Assembly (NCBI GenBank): GCA_963795825.1
Contig: CAWCIW010000001.1
Location: 372,001-436,000 of the forward strand
Source of the DNA: BOG-908 sp963795825
GTDB lineage: Bacteria > Pseudomonadota > Alphaproteobacteria > Acetobacterales > Acetobacteraceae
Reading direction: 5' to 3'
Length of the DNA: 64,000 nucleotides
Part shown: piece after piece, positions 48,658-58,732 of the stretch
Position numbering within the stretch: position 1 is the first letter of the stretch
How the letters are laid out: each line of letters starts with the position of its first letter
Position numbers and translations under genes: made by a program
The notes under the pieces: model-generated
What the model was told of the DNA's origin: nothing
Database searches by the model: none
What the model saw: only the letters and a program-made list of their open reading frames with translations

Positions 48658-49205
48658 CAGGCCTCCCGCCAAACGTTTACTTGGGCTGCACCGTGCATCC
48701 TATGCGCGAGTTTAACACCTAATTGCTCTTCGTGTTCAAGTCGTCCGCACTCCGCAATAACAACCGTGCCTGGTATGATCCATCCGGCGTGGCGCAGGGC
48801 GGCGACCGCGGCAGGAAGGAGGTTTTGCGCATAAGGCGGGTCGAGGAACACCAGGGCCTGGCCGGCGCCTTGCGGCGGGCGGGTGATGTCAGCCGGCAGG
48901 ATGCGGCAATGCGGGCCGGCGTTGCAGGCGGCGACATTGGCGGCGATGGCGGCCAGGGCTGTGCGGTCGCGCTCGATGAAGCAGATCTCGGTGGCGCCGC
49001 GGGAGAGCGCTTCGAGGCCGAGCGCGCCGGTGCCGGCGAAGCCGTCGAGCACCGGGCCGCTTTCGAGCAGGGTGCGGCCGCCCCAGGGGGCGTGCATCAG
49101 CATGTCGAAGATGGCCTGGCGCATGCGCTGCGCGGTGGGGCGGGTGGCTGGCCCGGCAGGGGCGGCGAGGGCGCGGCCGCGGAGGGCGCCGGCGATTATC
49201 CGCAT
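48657..49205 (-). CDS. rsmD: 16S rRNA (guanine-966-N2)-methyltransferase RsmD
   Basis: 182 residues. N-terminus RIIAGALRGRALAAP, SAM-binding PVLDGFAGTGALGLEALSRGA, and the catalytic DPPY in ALVFLDPPYAQNLLP. The start ATG at 49205 is the first base beyond repeat R25, so there is no independent leader and no normal ribosome-binding site; the repeat border GCAAGCTTC-type sequence precedes it. Followed by GT61 with overlap. Divergent from recA. Confidence 0.93.
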   Translation of the reverse strand: MRIIAGALRGRALAAPAGPATRPTAQRMRQAIFDMLMHAPWGGRTLLESGPVLDGFAGTGALGLEALSRGATEICFIERDRTALAAIAANVAACNAGPHCRILPADITRPPQGAGQALVFLDPPYAQNLLPAAVAALRHAGWIIPGTVVIAECGRLEHEEQLGVKLAHRMHGAAQVNVWREA

Positions 49206-49380
49206 GAAGCAAGCAGTCCTTTTTGCAAAAAGGACCAAAAAACTTTTGACTCCGTTCGCTGGGGCGGGCGGCTCGACCGTAGTTCCACGGCGAAGCCTGC
49301 ATCCAGCTTGGACGCGACAGCACGGGATAAGAGTTTTTTGCTTCTTTTTTGCAAAAAAGAAGGCCTTTCTTCCTTGCCTA
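49206..49380. repeat. R25, full repeat (B / A) in a divergent region
   Basis: Lies between rsmD (flush with its ATG) and the recA SOS box. The core is diverged (GACTCCGTTCGCTGG ... GGACGCGACAGC). The left hairpin is GTCCTTTTTGCAAAAAGGAC, the right one an A arm. Confidence 0.9.
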
Positions 49381-49392
49381 GCGCCCTTGCGT

Positions 49393-49407
49393 GTTCACGA
49401 AGTGTTC
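49393..49407. promoter_or_regulatory. LexA (SOS) box, alphaproteobacterial type
   Basis: GTTC-ACGAAGT-GTTC, an exact GTTC-N7-GTTC direct repeat, which is the LexA operator of alphaproteobacteria. It lies 146 bp before the recA GTG, just beyond R25. Expected to repress recA until DNA damage. Confidence 0.8.
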
Positions 49408-49552
49408 GCTATGCCGTAGCGGCAGAATGGTGAGTTACCCCGGCATTTGCAAGCCAGGGTTGCGGCTCCTTTCGCAGAGTGACAGAGTGCGAGAACACGT
49501 CGCAAGCGAAACGAGCGACTGGGTTTCGCGCAACGGTTGAGGGAGCGGGCGA

Positions 49553-50596
<1,044 letters not shown>

Positions 50597-50774
50597 GCAA
50601 GGAAGGCCTTCTTTTTTGCAAAAAAGAAGCAAAAAACTCTTGCTGTGACAGCTGCACGGAGGCTCGCGTTTAATATGCAAGTCCCGTTGTTGCAGAAGGA
50701 AGTTGTGCGTCGGTGCAGGCGAGGGAGCAAAAGTTTTTTGGTCCTTTTTTTCAAAAAAGGACTGCTTGCTTCCT
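50597..50774. repeat. R26, full repeat (A / B)
   Basis: Completely fills the space between the recA stop TAA and the ATG of the cytidine-deaminase-like gene. Core CAGCTGCACGGAG ... GGTGCAGGCG; inner TATGCAAGTCC...GTTGCAG hairpin. Confidence 0.95.
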
Positions 50775-51182
50775 ATGCTGACCCAAGCCGACCAAGCACT
50801 GGTGGAAGCCGCAAGAGCCACCATAGCGCGCCATTACCGCCCGTTCTGGCACATGGTGGGCGCCGCGTTGCGCTCGCGGGACGGCCGCATCTGGACCGGC
50901 CTGCACCTCGGCGCCACGGTCGGCCGCATGCAGGTCTGCGCCGAGGCGATCGCGGTCGGGCGGCTGATCCTGGAGGGCGACGGCACGATCGAATGTGCGG
51001 TGGCGGTGCGCCATCCCAAGGAACACGAGCCGTTGCAGGAGATCACCGTGGTGCCGCCCTGCGGCGCGTGCCGGGAGATGCTGACGGATTTCGACCCTGG
51101 CGCGGAGGTGATCGTGCCTGGTGCGGAGGGGCTGGTGCGGGTGAAGCTCGGGTTCTTGTTGCCGCTGCCGTACCAGCGATAA
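50775..51182 (+). CDS. Cytidine/blasticidin-deaminase-like zinc protein
   Basis: 135 residues with the deaminase zinc motifs: VCAEAIAVG (C55, catalytic E57) and VVPPCGACREML (C96, C99). Because the first ligand is Cys rather than His, it belongs to the cytidine-deaminase/blasticidin-S-deaminase group. The substrate could be cytidine or a nucleoside-like compound; regulators or pyrimidine genes are not nearby. The ATG follows repeat R26 directly. Confidence 0.85.
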   Translation: MLTQADQALVEAARATIARHYRPFWHMVGAALRSRDGRIWTGLHLGATVGRMQVCAEAIAVGRLILEGDGTIECAVAVRHPKEHEPLQEITVVPPCGACREMLTDFDPGAEVIVPGAEGLVRVKLGFLLPLPYQR

Positions 51183-51243
51183 GCGGGCGGTAAACGACGC
51201 GCGAGCGGAGTGAACGAAGCGGAAACACGCGCGTTCGGCGGAC

Positions 51244-51555
51244 ATGACCAACACATCGAAGACACGCGACGCCGACGCGCAGGATCTGCCGTCCGCCAAG
51301 CATTCCGAGCATGCCGCACATAACCCCAAAATGGGCGCCAGCGAGGCCGATGGGCAGTCGCTGCCGTCGAACGCCGAGAAGAACCCGGACGACTGGACGA
51401 CCGGCGGCGAGACGATGACCGGCGCCCAGGCGTCGTATCTCAAGACGCTGTGCGAAGAAGCGGGCGAGCCGTTCGACGAGAACCTGTCGAAGGCCGAGGC
51501 GTCCAAACACATCGATGCGCTGCAGAGCAAGACGGGCCGCGGGCGCAACCACTAG
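51244..51555 (+). CDS. DUF3072 protein
   Basis: 103 residues, hydrophilic. The C-terminal 45 residues, NPDDWTTGGETMTGAQASYLKTLCEEAGEPF and onward, are the DUF3072 motif, a small helix-turn domain of unknown function. The N-terminal half is Ser/Asp/Ala-rich and probably disordered. It sits 61 bp after the deaminase gene on the same strand. Several DUF3072 genes occur near DNA-repair or stress genes, so recA nearby is noted without claiming linkage. Confidence 0.8.
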   Translation: MTNTSKTRDADAQDLPSAKHSEHAAHNPKMGASEADGQSLPSNAEKNPDDWTTGGETMTGAQASYLKTLCEEAGEPFDENLSKAEASKHIDALQSKTGRGRNH

Positions 51556-51616
51556 AAAGCGGCCCGGCACGGGGGCGGGCAGCGCCGCTTCCGTGCCGAG
51601 CCAACGCTGCCGCCGA

Positions 51617-51636
51617 TTGTCACAATCACATAACAT
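51617..51636 (+). promoter_or_regulatory. Weak Pho-box-like sequence upstream of phosphoesterase
   Basis: TTGTCAC-AATC-ACATAAC has the 7-4-7 layout of a PhoB site, but only the first half matches CTGTCAC well. Plausible because the next gene is a phosphoesterase. Could equally be an ordinary AT-rich promoter patch. Confidence 0.2.
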
Positions 51637-51746
51637 TCAGATGCGTTGCCCGCGGCTAAGCACCGCTCCATTGCAGCCCGCCTGACGCATTCGCGTCGGC
51701 AGCGCTGCGAATTGGGCTGCAGTGACTGCCAGCAAAGGGCAATTTG

Positions 51747-54078
51747 ATGACGACGAAGCAACGCCTCAAGACGTCGGGCGCCAGCCTGGCGATGCTCGCG
51801 ATGATCGGCAACGACGCCGCCTTCGCGCAGGTTGCCACCACCGGCGCGTACGCCGAGCCGGCGATCACGGCCGCGACGCAGACCGGCACCGCCGGCGCCG
51901 CGATGGCGACGAGCCCGGCCGGCGAGACGCAGATCACCGACGCCAAGAAGCTCGGCCTGCTGCGCCGCAAGGTGAAATACGTGTTCGTGCTGTTCCAGGA
52001 GAACCGCAGCTTCGACCATTATTTCGGCACCTATCCCGGCGCCAACGGCTATTACAGCACCTATGCCGGTGCGAACCCGCAGGACCCGTATGCGCAGCCT
52101 GCCAACCAGGTGAACGTGCTGACCGGCGTGAACAGCGCCAACCAGGCGATCCTGAACACCGACGGCACGTTCGGCACGCAGACGCCGTTCCTGATGCCGC
52201 GCACGATCCAGAACACCGCGCCGGCCACGGTGAGCATCTATCCGGAAGACTTGCTTTCGGTGGACCATTCCCACACCGGCTATATCTTCTCGACGCATTT
52301 CGACCAGGAGACACGCAGCGTTTCCAGGAACGACGGCTACGTGCTCGACCAGGAAGGCTATGCCTATGCCGGCACCGCCTCGACGACGAGCTCCGTGGTG
52401 ACCAAGTCCGGCGCGCCGATCACCAGCGCGCCGTCGCTCTCGACCAAGCAGGCCGGCGAATTGATGGTGGCGCATCTCGATTGCGACACCGCGCCGTATC
52501 TCTGGCAGTATGCCGACCGTTTCGCGCTCTTCGACAACATGCACCAGACGGTGTTCGGCCCGTCGACGCCCAACGCGATCGCGATGATCGCCGGGCAGAG
52601 CGGCGAGACCCAGTGGGCGCTGCACCCGGCGATCACCGGGCTGAACATCGCCGGCGGCCAGTCGATCCCGAACGAGACGGACACGCAGCCTTATGCCGGC
52701 GGCCCGCAGGATGTGGCGCAGGAGGGTAGCGTTCCGGGTAGCCGTCCGCCGAGCGGTCCGGACGAGGCGATGTTTGCTTCGTGCACCACGGCCGGCCAGT
52801 CCGGCAGTGCGCCGGCCTGCCCCACGCCGCTGTCGCCGGCCAATTCCGGCCCGCTGACGACGGTGAAGCTGAAGGGGCCGGAGACCGGCTTCTACGCCAG
52901 CCAGCCGACGCTGACCTTCGCCACGCTGCCGCTCTCGTTCATGGGACAGAACGTCAACACGATCACCGCGCAGGACATCTATCCGGGCATGGACCTGGCG
53001 GATATCCAGAACGACATGAAGATCGTCGCTTCCAACGATGCGGCGGTGAATTGGGGCTGGTATCAGCAGGGCTATGGCGCGGAGCCGTTCGACGGCAACG
53101 TGACCGTCGATACGTTCCCCTCGACCACGCCGCACAGCAGCTACATCGTGCATCACAACGGGCCGCAATATTTTGGCTATCTCGGCGACAATCCGGCCGA
53201 GCAGGCCAATCTGCACAGCCTGTCGCAGTTCTACACGGATGTGGCCAACCAGAAGCTGCCGGCGGCCGGGGGCGTGTTCTACGTGCGCGGCGGATATTTC
53301 AACAATGACGGCCTGGTCAGCCTCGATCCGAACCCGAACGTGCGCGCCGACTTCGCCGGCAACGACGATCATGCGAGCTACTCCGACGTGCAGATGTCCG
53401 AGCAGAACGTGGCCGATTCGGTGAACGCGATTGCCAACAGCCCTTACTGGTCGCAGAGCGCGATCATCATCACCTATGACGAGAGCGACGGCATGTACGA
53501 CCATGTGCCGGAGAGCGTGCGCAGCTATGGGCCGGATCACCAGCCGCTGTCCGGCGGGCCGCGCATCCCGCTGATCGTGATCTCGCCTTTTGCGGCCACG
53601 CATGTCGTGAGCCACGTCTATAGCGAGCACAGCTCGGTGATCAAATTCATCAACGAGATCTTCAAGCTTCGGCCGCTGGCCGACCTGCCGGATGAGGTGA
53701 ACGGCCGGTTGATGGGGTATCGCAATCCGACCGGGGACCAGACGTTGCAGGGCCCGACCGGTGCGCGCCAGGCGTCGCTCGGGCCGGCGGACCGGCCCAA
53801 CAACGGCATCGGCGACCTGATGGAAGGGTTCGACAACGATCGTCTGCTGGGGACGGCACCGCCGCTGCCGGCATCGTACGCGATTGATCGCGATACCGGC
53901 TGGCCAAGCGGCGCTGCCGCATTACAACGGCGCGGGCTGCACGGCGCTCGGGATCACGCCGACGGATTACCCGAACGGCTATGCCGTAGGCGGGGAGAGC
54001 GATCCGCCGCCGGCCGATTTCAACCCGCGTCCGACGGTCTCGCCGGGCACGCCGAGCCAGCCCGGCTGGACGCCCTGA
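51747..54078 (+). CDS. Exported phosphoesterase, phospholipase C / acid phosphatase (AcpA) superfamily (frame broken near end)
   Basis: About 777 residues. Signal peptide (MTTKQRLKTSGASLAMLAMIGNDAAFAQ). The superfamily metal site starts in VKYVFVLFQENRSFDHYFGTYPGANGY (ENRSFDHYFG, with Asn/Glu as ligands), followed by MHQTVFGPSTPNAIAMIAGQ, SAIIITYDESDGMYDHVPE and PRIPLIVISPFA. Substrate may be a phospholipid or phosphate monoester. The last 60 residues (LPHYNGAGCTALGITPTDYPNGYAVGG) are in another frame after about 53905. AAAGGGC precedes the ATG. A classic terminator follows. Confidence 0.9.
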
Positions 54079-54107
54079 TCTCTTTCGGGTTTTAGCGGGC
54101 GATATTG

Positions 54108-54143
54108 GCGGGGGAGATGGCAACATCTCCCCCGCTGCTTTTT
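54108..54143 (+). terminator. Canonical rho-independent terminator after the phosphoesterase gene
   Basis: A perfect 12-bp stem GCGGGGGAGATG / CATCTCCCCCGC with a GCAA tetraloop is followed by TGCTTTTT. It begins 30 bp after the stop codon. It is the only textbook terminator I found, and repeat R27 lies 58 bp further on. Confidence 0.9.
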
Positions 54144-54200
54144 GGGGGTGTTTGGTTTGTTTGGGTTGATACCGACAAAAGTTGAGGGTGAGGCATCTGA

Positions 54201-54390
54201 GGCAGGCAAGAAAGCAGTCCTTTTTCGAGAAAAAGGACCAAAAAGCTTTTGCCTCGACGCTTGCACCCTGGCCTGCACTTTGTTTGCAAGTCGATGCGGC
54301 TGCACTGAGAGGGAGGCCGTCGGGCAGGCGTCGGAGCAAAAGCTTTTTGCTTCTTTTTCTCGAAAAAGAAGGCCTTTCTTTCTTCCTGCC
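54201..54390. repeat. R27, full repeat (B / A)
   Basis: Left B hairpin, core GACGCTTGCACCC ... CGGGCAGGCGTC, inner TTTGCAAGTCGATGCGGCTGCA hairpin, right A hairpin. Ends 16 bp before the ATG of the solute-binding protein. Confidence 0.95.
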
Positions 54391-54405
54391 AATGAGTCAG
54401 CCGCA

Positions 54406-55431
54406 ATGCGGGTTGGTATAAGACAAGAGCGTCGGTCGCGGCGCTTCCTGCTTTTTTGCCTGCCCCTGGCGTGTCACGCCGCGCACGCCGCTTCTCCCAC
54501 GCTGTTGGCCGTGCAGGCGCACAAGGCGCTGAATTGCGCGGTGGTTGCGGAAACGATCGACTGGAACAAGGAAGATCTGCACGGCGACCTGTCGCCGCTG
54601 GGCGCCGAGATCTGTCGGGCGGTGGCGGTGGCGGCGCTGGGAACGGACGGCACGTTGCGGCTGGTGCAGGCGCCGTCCGAGACCGAAGCGCTGGCGGCCT
54701 TGGGCAAGGGCCAGGTGGATGTGGCTGTCGGCGTGACACCTTCGGTGAGCCGCGGGTTGCGGCTTGGGGTGGTGTATGGGCCGCCGGTGTTCTGGGATGC
54801 GCAGACGGTGATGGTGCATAGGGCGTCCGGCATACACGACGCGGCAGGGCTGGCGGGGCGGACGGTTTGCGCGATCGAGGGCACCGATAATGACGGGGTG
54901 CTGCTGGCGACGATGCAGGCGCGGCATGTGGCGATTCGGCCGTTTCCGTTTCAGGAAGAGGGGGAGATGGATGCGGCGCTGACAGGCAGCCACTGCCAGG
55001 CGATGACGGCGTATGCGAGCAAGCTGGCGCAGGTTCGGATGTCGTTTCAGGGCAAGCAAGATTTCGTTTTGTTAGGCGATCGGTTCGCCGTTTCGCCGGC
55101 TGTGGTGGCGACGCGTGCGGGGGATGTGGGGTGGAGCGCTGTCGTGGGCGCTACGGTGGATGTTCTGGTGCAGGCGGAGATGGCGGGGGTTACGCGCGCT
55201 GGCGTGGCGGCGGCGGGGCAGGGGGACGATCCGGTGGTTGGGCGCTTGGTGGGGCGGGACTGGTCGTCGGCGCTGGCGCTGGGGTTGGCGCATGACTGGT
55301 CGGCGCGGGTGATCGAAGCGGTGGGGAATTATGGGGAGGTTTATGCGCGGAGTTTGGGTGGGCGGTTGCCTCGGGGGATCGATGCGGATTGCATCGATGG
55401 GGGGGCTTTGTGTGTGGCTCAGGTTAGATAG
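54406..55431 (+). CDS. Amino-acid-type ABC transporter solute-binding protein, orphan
   Basis: 341 residues. Signal peptide FLLFCLPLACHAAHAASP. Type-2 periplasmic binding protein: LSPLGAEICRAVAVAALGTDG, EALAALGKGQVDVAVGVTPSVSR, RTVCAIEGTDNDGVLLATM, HCQAMTAYASKLAQ. Arrangement resembles general L-amino-acid binding proteins (AapJ), but no permease or ATPase genes are beside it, and the usual Arg/Asp ligand positions were not verifiable by eye. It could also be a sensor-type protein. The stop TAG is flush with R28. Confidence 0.75.
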   Translation: MRVGIRQERRSRRFLLFCLPLACHAAHAASPTLLAVQAHKALNCAVVAETIDWNKEDLHGDLSPLGAEICRAVAVAALGTDGTLRLVQAPSETEALAALGKGQVDVAVGVTPSVSRGLRLGVVYGPPVFWDAQTVMVHRASGIHDAAGLAGRTVCAIEGTDNDGVLLATMQARHVAIRPFPFQEEGEMDAALTGSHCQAMTAYASKLAQVRMSFQGKQDFVLLGDRFAVSPAVVATRAGDVGWSAVVGATVDVLVQAEMAGVTRAGVAAAGQGDDPVVGRLVGRDWSSALALGLAHDWSARVIEAVGNYGEVYARSLGGRLPRGIDADCIDGGALCVAQVR

Positions 55432-55562
55432 GAAGGAAGGCCTTCTTTTCTGAAGAAAAGAAGCAAAAGACTTTTGGTCCCTGTCGGGGAGACTTTCATC
55501 GCGCGCCGACAGGGAGCAAAAGTTTTTTGGTCCTTTTTTCCAAAAAAGGACTGCTTTCTTAC
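55432..55562. repeat. R28, short full repeat (A / B), class II core
   Basis: Fills the gap between convergent solute-binding protein and S53 peptidase, flush to both stops. The left arm has CTTCTTTTCT/AGAAAAGAAG; core TCCCTGTCGGGGAG ... GCCGACAGGGA. Confidence 0.95.
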
Positions 55563-57687
55563 TTACCAGTTGTTGACCAGGTTGGCGGCATTCACCGTGC
55601 CGATGCCGGTGGCGAAATCCCAGCCGGTGCCGGTGCCGTAGGCCTTGTTGTAGCTCGTGCTGCTGGTGGAGAGCACGCCGTTGGTGCCGCTCGGCCGGTA
55701 GCAATTATGGGTGCCGGTGCAGTTCACGTCCATGTCGCCCTGGGTTACGTCGTAGAACAGGCAGGCGCTGCTGGTGGATTTGCCGCTGGTGGAGTTGCAG
55801 ATGCTGCTGCCGCTTGCACCGTATTCCGACTTGGCCAGCGCGTAGAGCGTGGGGTTCGGGTTGCCCTGTTTGCCGCCCTGCTTCTGGTTTATCAGCGCCT
55901 GGATGGACGCCATGATCGGCGCGGCAAACGACGTGCCGCCGGCGCCGGACCAGTTGCTCGGCGCGCCGGTGCAGGCGGCGCCCTGGTCGTTCACGTCGCT
56001 GTCGCAATAGACGTAATAATGGCCCCATACGCCGTTTGCGGCGAACAGCGAGACGTCCGGGATGTCTCGCACGCCGTCGGCCGGGTTGCCGACCAGGCTC
56101 TGCCAGGACGGTTTCGCGTAGCCCTTGCAGGTGCCACTGACGACGCCGGCGGTGGACGGGTTGCCGCTGGCGCAGCCGCTCGGGCCGCCGCTGCCGCCGC
56201 CTGTGGTCAGGTAATATTCGCGGCCGGTGCTGCTGTTGCAGAAGCCGGACGTGCCGTACGGGACGTTGTAGCCGGAGGCGAGGGTGAGCAGCACGCTGGC
56301 GCAGGAATTGTTCCAGGGGATTTCGGGGACGTAGGACAAAGCCGATTTCGTAGGTGGAGCTGTTGGAATTGCTCCAGTAGGTGCTGGTGGTGCCGGCATA
56401 AGCGTCACCGAAATCGGTGCCGCCGACGGCTACGTTGTAGGGTGTGGACGCGAAGCCGCTGACGGCGATGCCGTGAGTGGCTTTGGTCAGGTCGGCGTCG
56501 CAGCTTGCGGCACCTTCGTCACCGGATGAGACGTAAACCGAGGTGCCCATCGCCACGGCCTGCTGGTAGGTGGCGTAGAAGGCGGCGTTTGCGGCGGCGC
56601 CGTTCTCCGCCTCGCACTCGCCGTAGCTGATGCTGACGATGGCGGGCGGGGCCGAGCTGTTGAGCATGTTCTGCAGGGCGATCAGGCCGCCGAAGGTGAC
56701 GTTGGTGTCCGAACACGAGGCGAGCTCGATGTGTGCGCTCGGCGCGCCGGCGCTGGCCCACTCGGCATCGAGCTCGGCCTCGCTCTCGGCGCCGGCGACG
56801 GTGCCCGGGTTCGAGCACGCGCTGCTGCCGGTGGGGTGGACCTGGGTGAAGCTGCCGCCGGTGTAGCCGGACAGGCCGAGGACGGAGCGGAAGGTGCTCC
56901 AGTCGGCGGTGCTGTAGACGTTGGTGTCTTCGATGATGACGACCGTCTGGCCCTGGCCGGAGATGCCGGCGCTGAACAGCGGGTTGAAATTGTAGATCTT
57001 GGCGAGGTCGCCCGGCACCACGGCCTGGAACGTGCCGTTCGAATTGCTGAAGGTATAGGCGGGCTTCGGCTTGAAGTTGGTGTGCGGCTTGAAGTCGTGC
57101 AGCGAGACGATGCCGTTGACGATCCCGGCGAGGGCCACCGGCACCTGCGGATTCTCCATGTTGGCGATGTGGTGCACGCCGCGCACGTCGAGGTTGTGTA
57201 TCTGGGTGTGGAAGGCGCGGCGGACCTGGCCGGCGGTGCCGCTGAAATCGATGATCATGCGGTTGGGCTGGACGCCGTCCACGGTGAATCCGTGGCTCTG
57301 CAGCCAGGCGACGACGACATCGACGTCCGCCGTGGCCGGGCCGAAAGCGGCGCCGAACTCGCGCGCATCCAGCCAGCGGTGATAGCGCGGTGAGGCGGGA
57401 TCCTGCTCGACGCTGATGTAGCGGACCAGGTTATGTTCGGCGCCCTCGGGGCGGGAGAGGAGCAGCTGCATGTGGCTGAGCAGAAGGCTGTCTTCGACCG
57501 GGCCGCGGCTGTTGGCCAGCACCGCTTCGGGGCGGACGTTGCCTGGCAGCATCTTGGTCTGCGCTTCGTCGATGGCGGAGACCACGAGGCGGGGCTCCTC
57601 GGCAAAAGCGGGCATGGCGAAGGTTGCGGCTGCTGTCGTCGCTGCCAGAAGAGCCAGCCTTGTAAGGGACCCAAAGCGTTTTTGCAC
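55563..57687 (-). CDS. S53 (sedolisin/kumamolisin) peptidase, exported (frame broken)
   Basis: About 708 residues. GTG start with GGAGG 5 nt upstream. Signal peptide (residues 1-29), activation prodomain (ASPRYHRWLDAREFGAAFGP, about 95-200), then the catalytic domain. Catalytic residues by family: E303 and D307 in ESEAELDAEW, Asp in YVSSGDEGAAS, Ser in SGAGGTSFAAPIMA. The calcium-site end DFATGIGTVNAANLV is present. The frame changes at about 56349, where one extra base restores YKSALSYVPEIPWNNS. S53 enzymes work at acid pH, matching an acid-tolerant host. Confidence 0.92.
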
Positions 57688-57847
57688 CCAAACCTCCGAC
57701 GTAATGTTACGGGTGTAATCCGTCACGATTTTGCGGTTGCATGTCAACACGACAGGCGCCGCGTGCGTCGTTTCATCACACCTTGTGGTTGTATAGCCGG
57801 AAAGCTTCGATGTGGGAAGGAATGTGTTGTTGGCGGGGGCTGGAAGG

Positions 57848-58028
57848 TAAGGAAGGAAGCAGTCCTTTTTCGAGAAAAAGGACCAAAAAGCTTTTGTCTC
57901 CCCGCCTGCACGCAAGCCCGCTCTCGTCCTGCCGATCGATACGGTTGCAGTTGAGGCCGTGATCTGCGGGCAGGCGTCATAGCAAAAGCTTTTTGGTCCT
58001 TTTTCTCGAAAAAGGACTGCTTTCTGGC
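57848..58028. repeat. R29, full repeat (B / B)
   Basis: Starts with TAAGGAAGGAAGCAG and ends flush at the TAA of a 51-residue ORF. Core CCCCGCCTGCACGCA ... TGCGGGCAGGCGTC. Confidence 0.93.
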
Positions 58029-58184
58029 TTACACCGGACGCAGCTCCGCAACGCTGCAGACGACGAGAGCCTCGACAGGCGCCGGCCCGAGCTTGCGTCG
58101 CCAGGCGGCTAGCGGCGCTTCGGTTCCTGCCGCTGCCTCGCGCAGCAAAGCCATGAAAGCGCGGCATCCGTGTTCCTGCTGCAT
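58029..58184 (-). CDS. Small hypothetical protein, 51 residues
   Basis: MQQEHGCRAFMALLREAAAG, then TEAPLAAWRRKLGPAPVEALVVCSVAELRPV. No family recognised; amphipathic helix then a beta-prone end. Its stop TAA is flush with the repeat border exactly as for 24 other genes here, and it lies 53 bp after rppH on the same strand, which supports reality. It could still be chance. Confidence 0.45.
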   Translation of the reverse strand: MQQEHGCRAFMALLREAAAGTEAPLAAWRRKLGPAPVEALVVCSVAELRPV

Positions 58185-58237
58185 CGTGCCTCCCCTGGGC
58201 TCCGGCCGCATAGTGGCGCGCCTGGGTTGCCGGCCGG

Positions 58238-58732
58238 TTAACGGACCGCGAAACGGGCGAATTCGGTGGCGATGGCGGTGTAGATGTCGCGCTTGAACGA
58301 TACGGCGAGAGCGGGCAGCTCGGCGAGGTCGGCCCAGCGCCAGGCGGAGAACTCGGGGTGGCTGTGGGTATCGAGCCGGATGTCGGAATCCGCGCCATCG
58401 AACCGCAGGGCGAACCATTTCTGGCGCTGGCCCCGGTAGCGGCCGCGGAAGGCGCGCTGGGCGACGTCCGGCGGCAGCTCGTAGGTGAGCCAGCCGGGAT
58501 GTTCGCCCAGGATGGTGGCGCGGCGTGTGCCGGTCTCCTCCTCGAGTTCGCGCAGCACGGCGGCGGCCGGGTCCTCGCCGTCGTCTATGCCGCCCTGGGG
58601 CATCTGCCAGACGTCGGGAGCGTCGGCCGGCAGGTCGAAGCGGCGGCCGACGAACACCTGGCCGGCCGGGTTGAACAGGGCGGCGCCGACGTTGGCGCGG
58701 TAGGGCAGGTCGGCTGGGGCGTCGGCGGTCAT
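58238..58732 (-). CDS. rppH: RNA pyrophosphohydrolase
   Basis: 164 residues. Removes pyrophosphate from 5'-triphosphate RNA and starts mRNA decay. Nudix box at residues 47-68: GGIDDGEDPAAAVLRELEEETG. N-terminal PYRANVGAALFNPAGQVFVGRRFD and VWQMPQGG, and C-terminal WFALRFDG and FSAWRWADLAELPALAVSFKRDIY, are typical. The ATG overlaps the TGA of the YibQ-like gene (ATGA). Part of the conserved ctpA-YibQ-rppH cluster. Confidence 0.95.
   Translation of the reverse strand: MTADAPADLPYRANVGAALFNPAGQVFVGRRFDLPADAPDVWQMPQGGIDDGEDPAAAVLRELEEETGTRRATILGEHPGWLTYELPPDVAQRAFRGRYRGQRQKWFALRFDGADSDIRLDTHSHPEFSAWRWADLAELPALAVSFKRDIYTAIATEFARFAVR

Noticed and set aside
51565..51598. CGGCACGG ... CCGTGCCG inverted repeat after the DUF3072 gene as a terminator
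   Set aside because: Loop of 18 bases and no T-tract; could be chance in GC-rich DNA.
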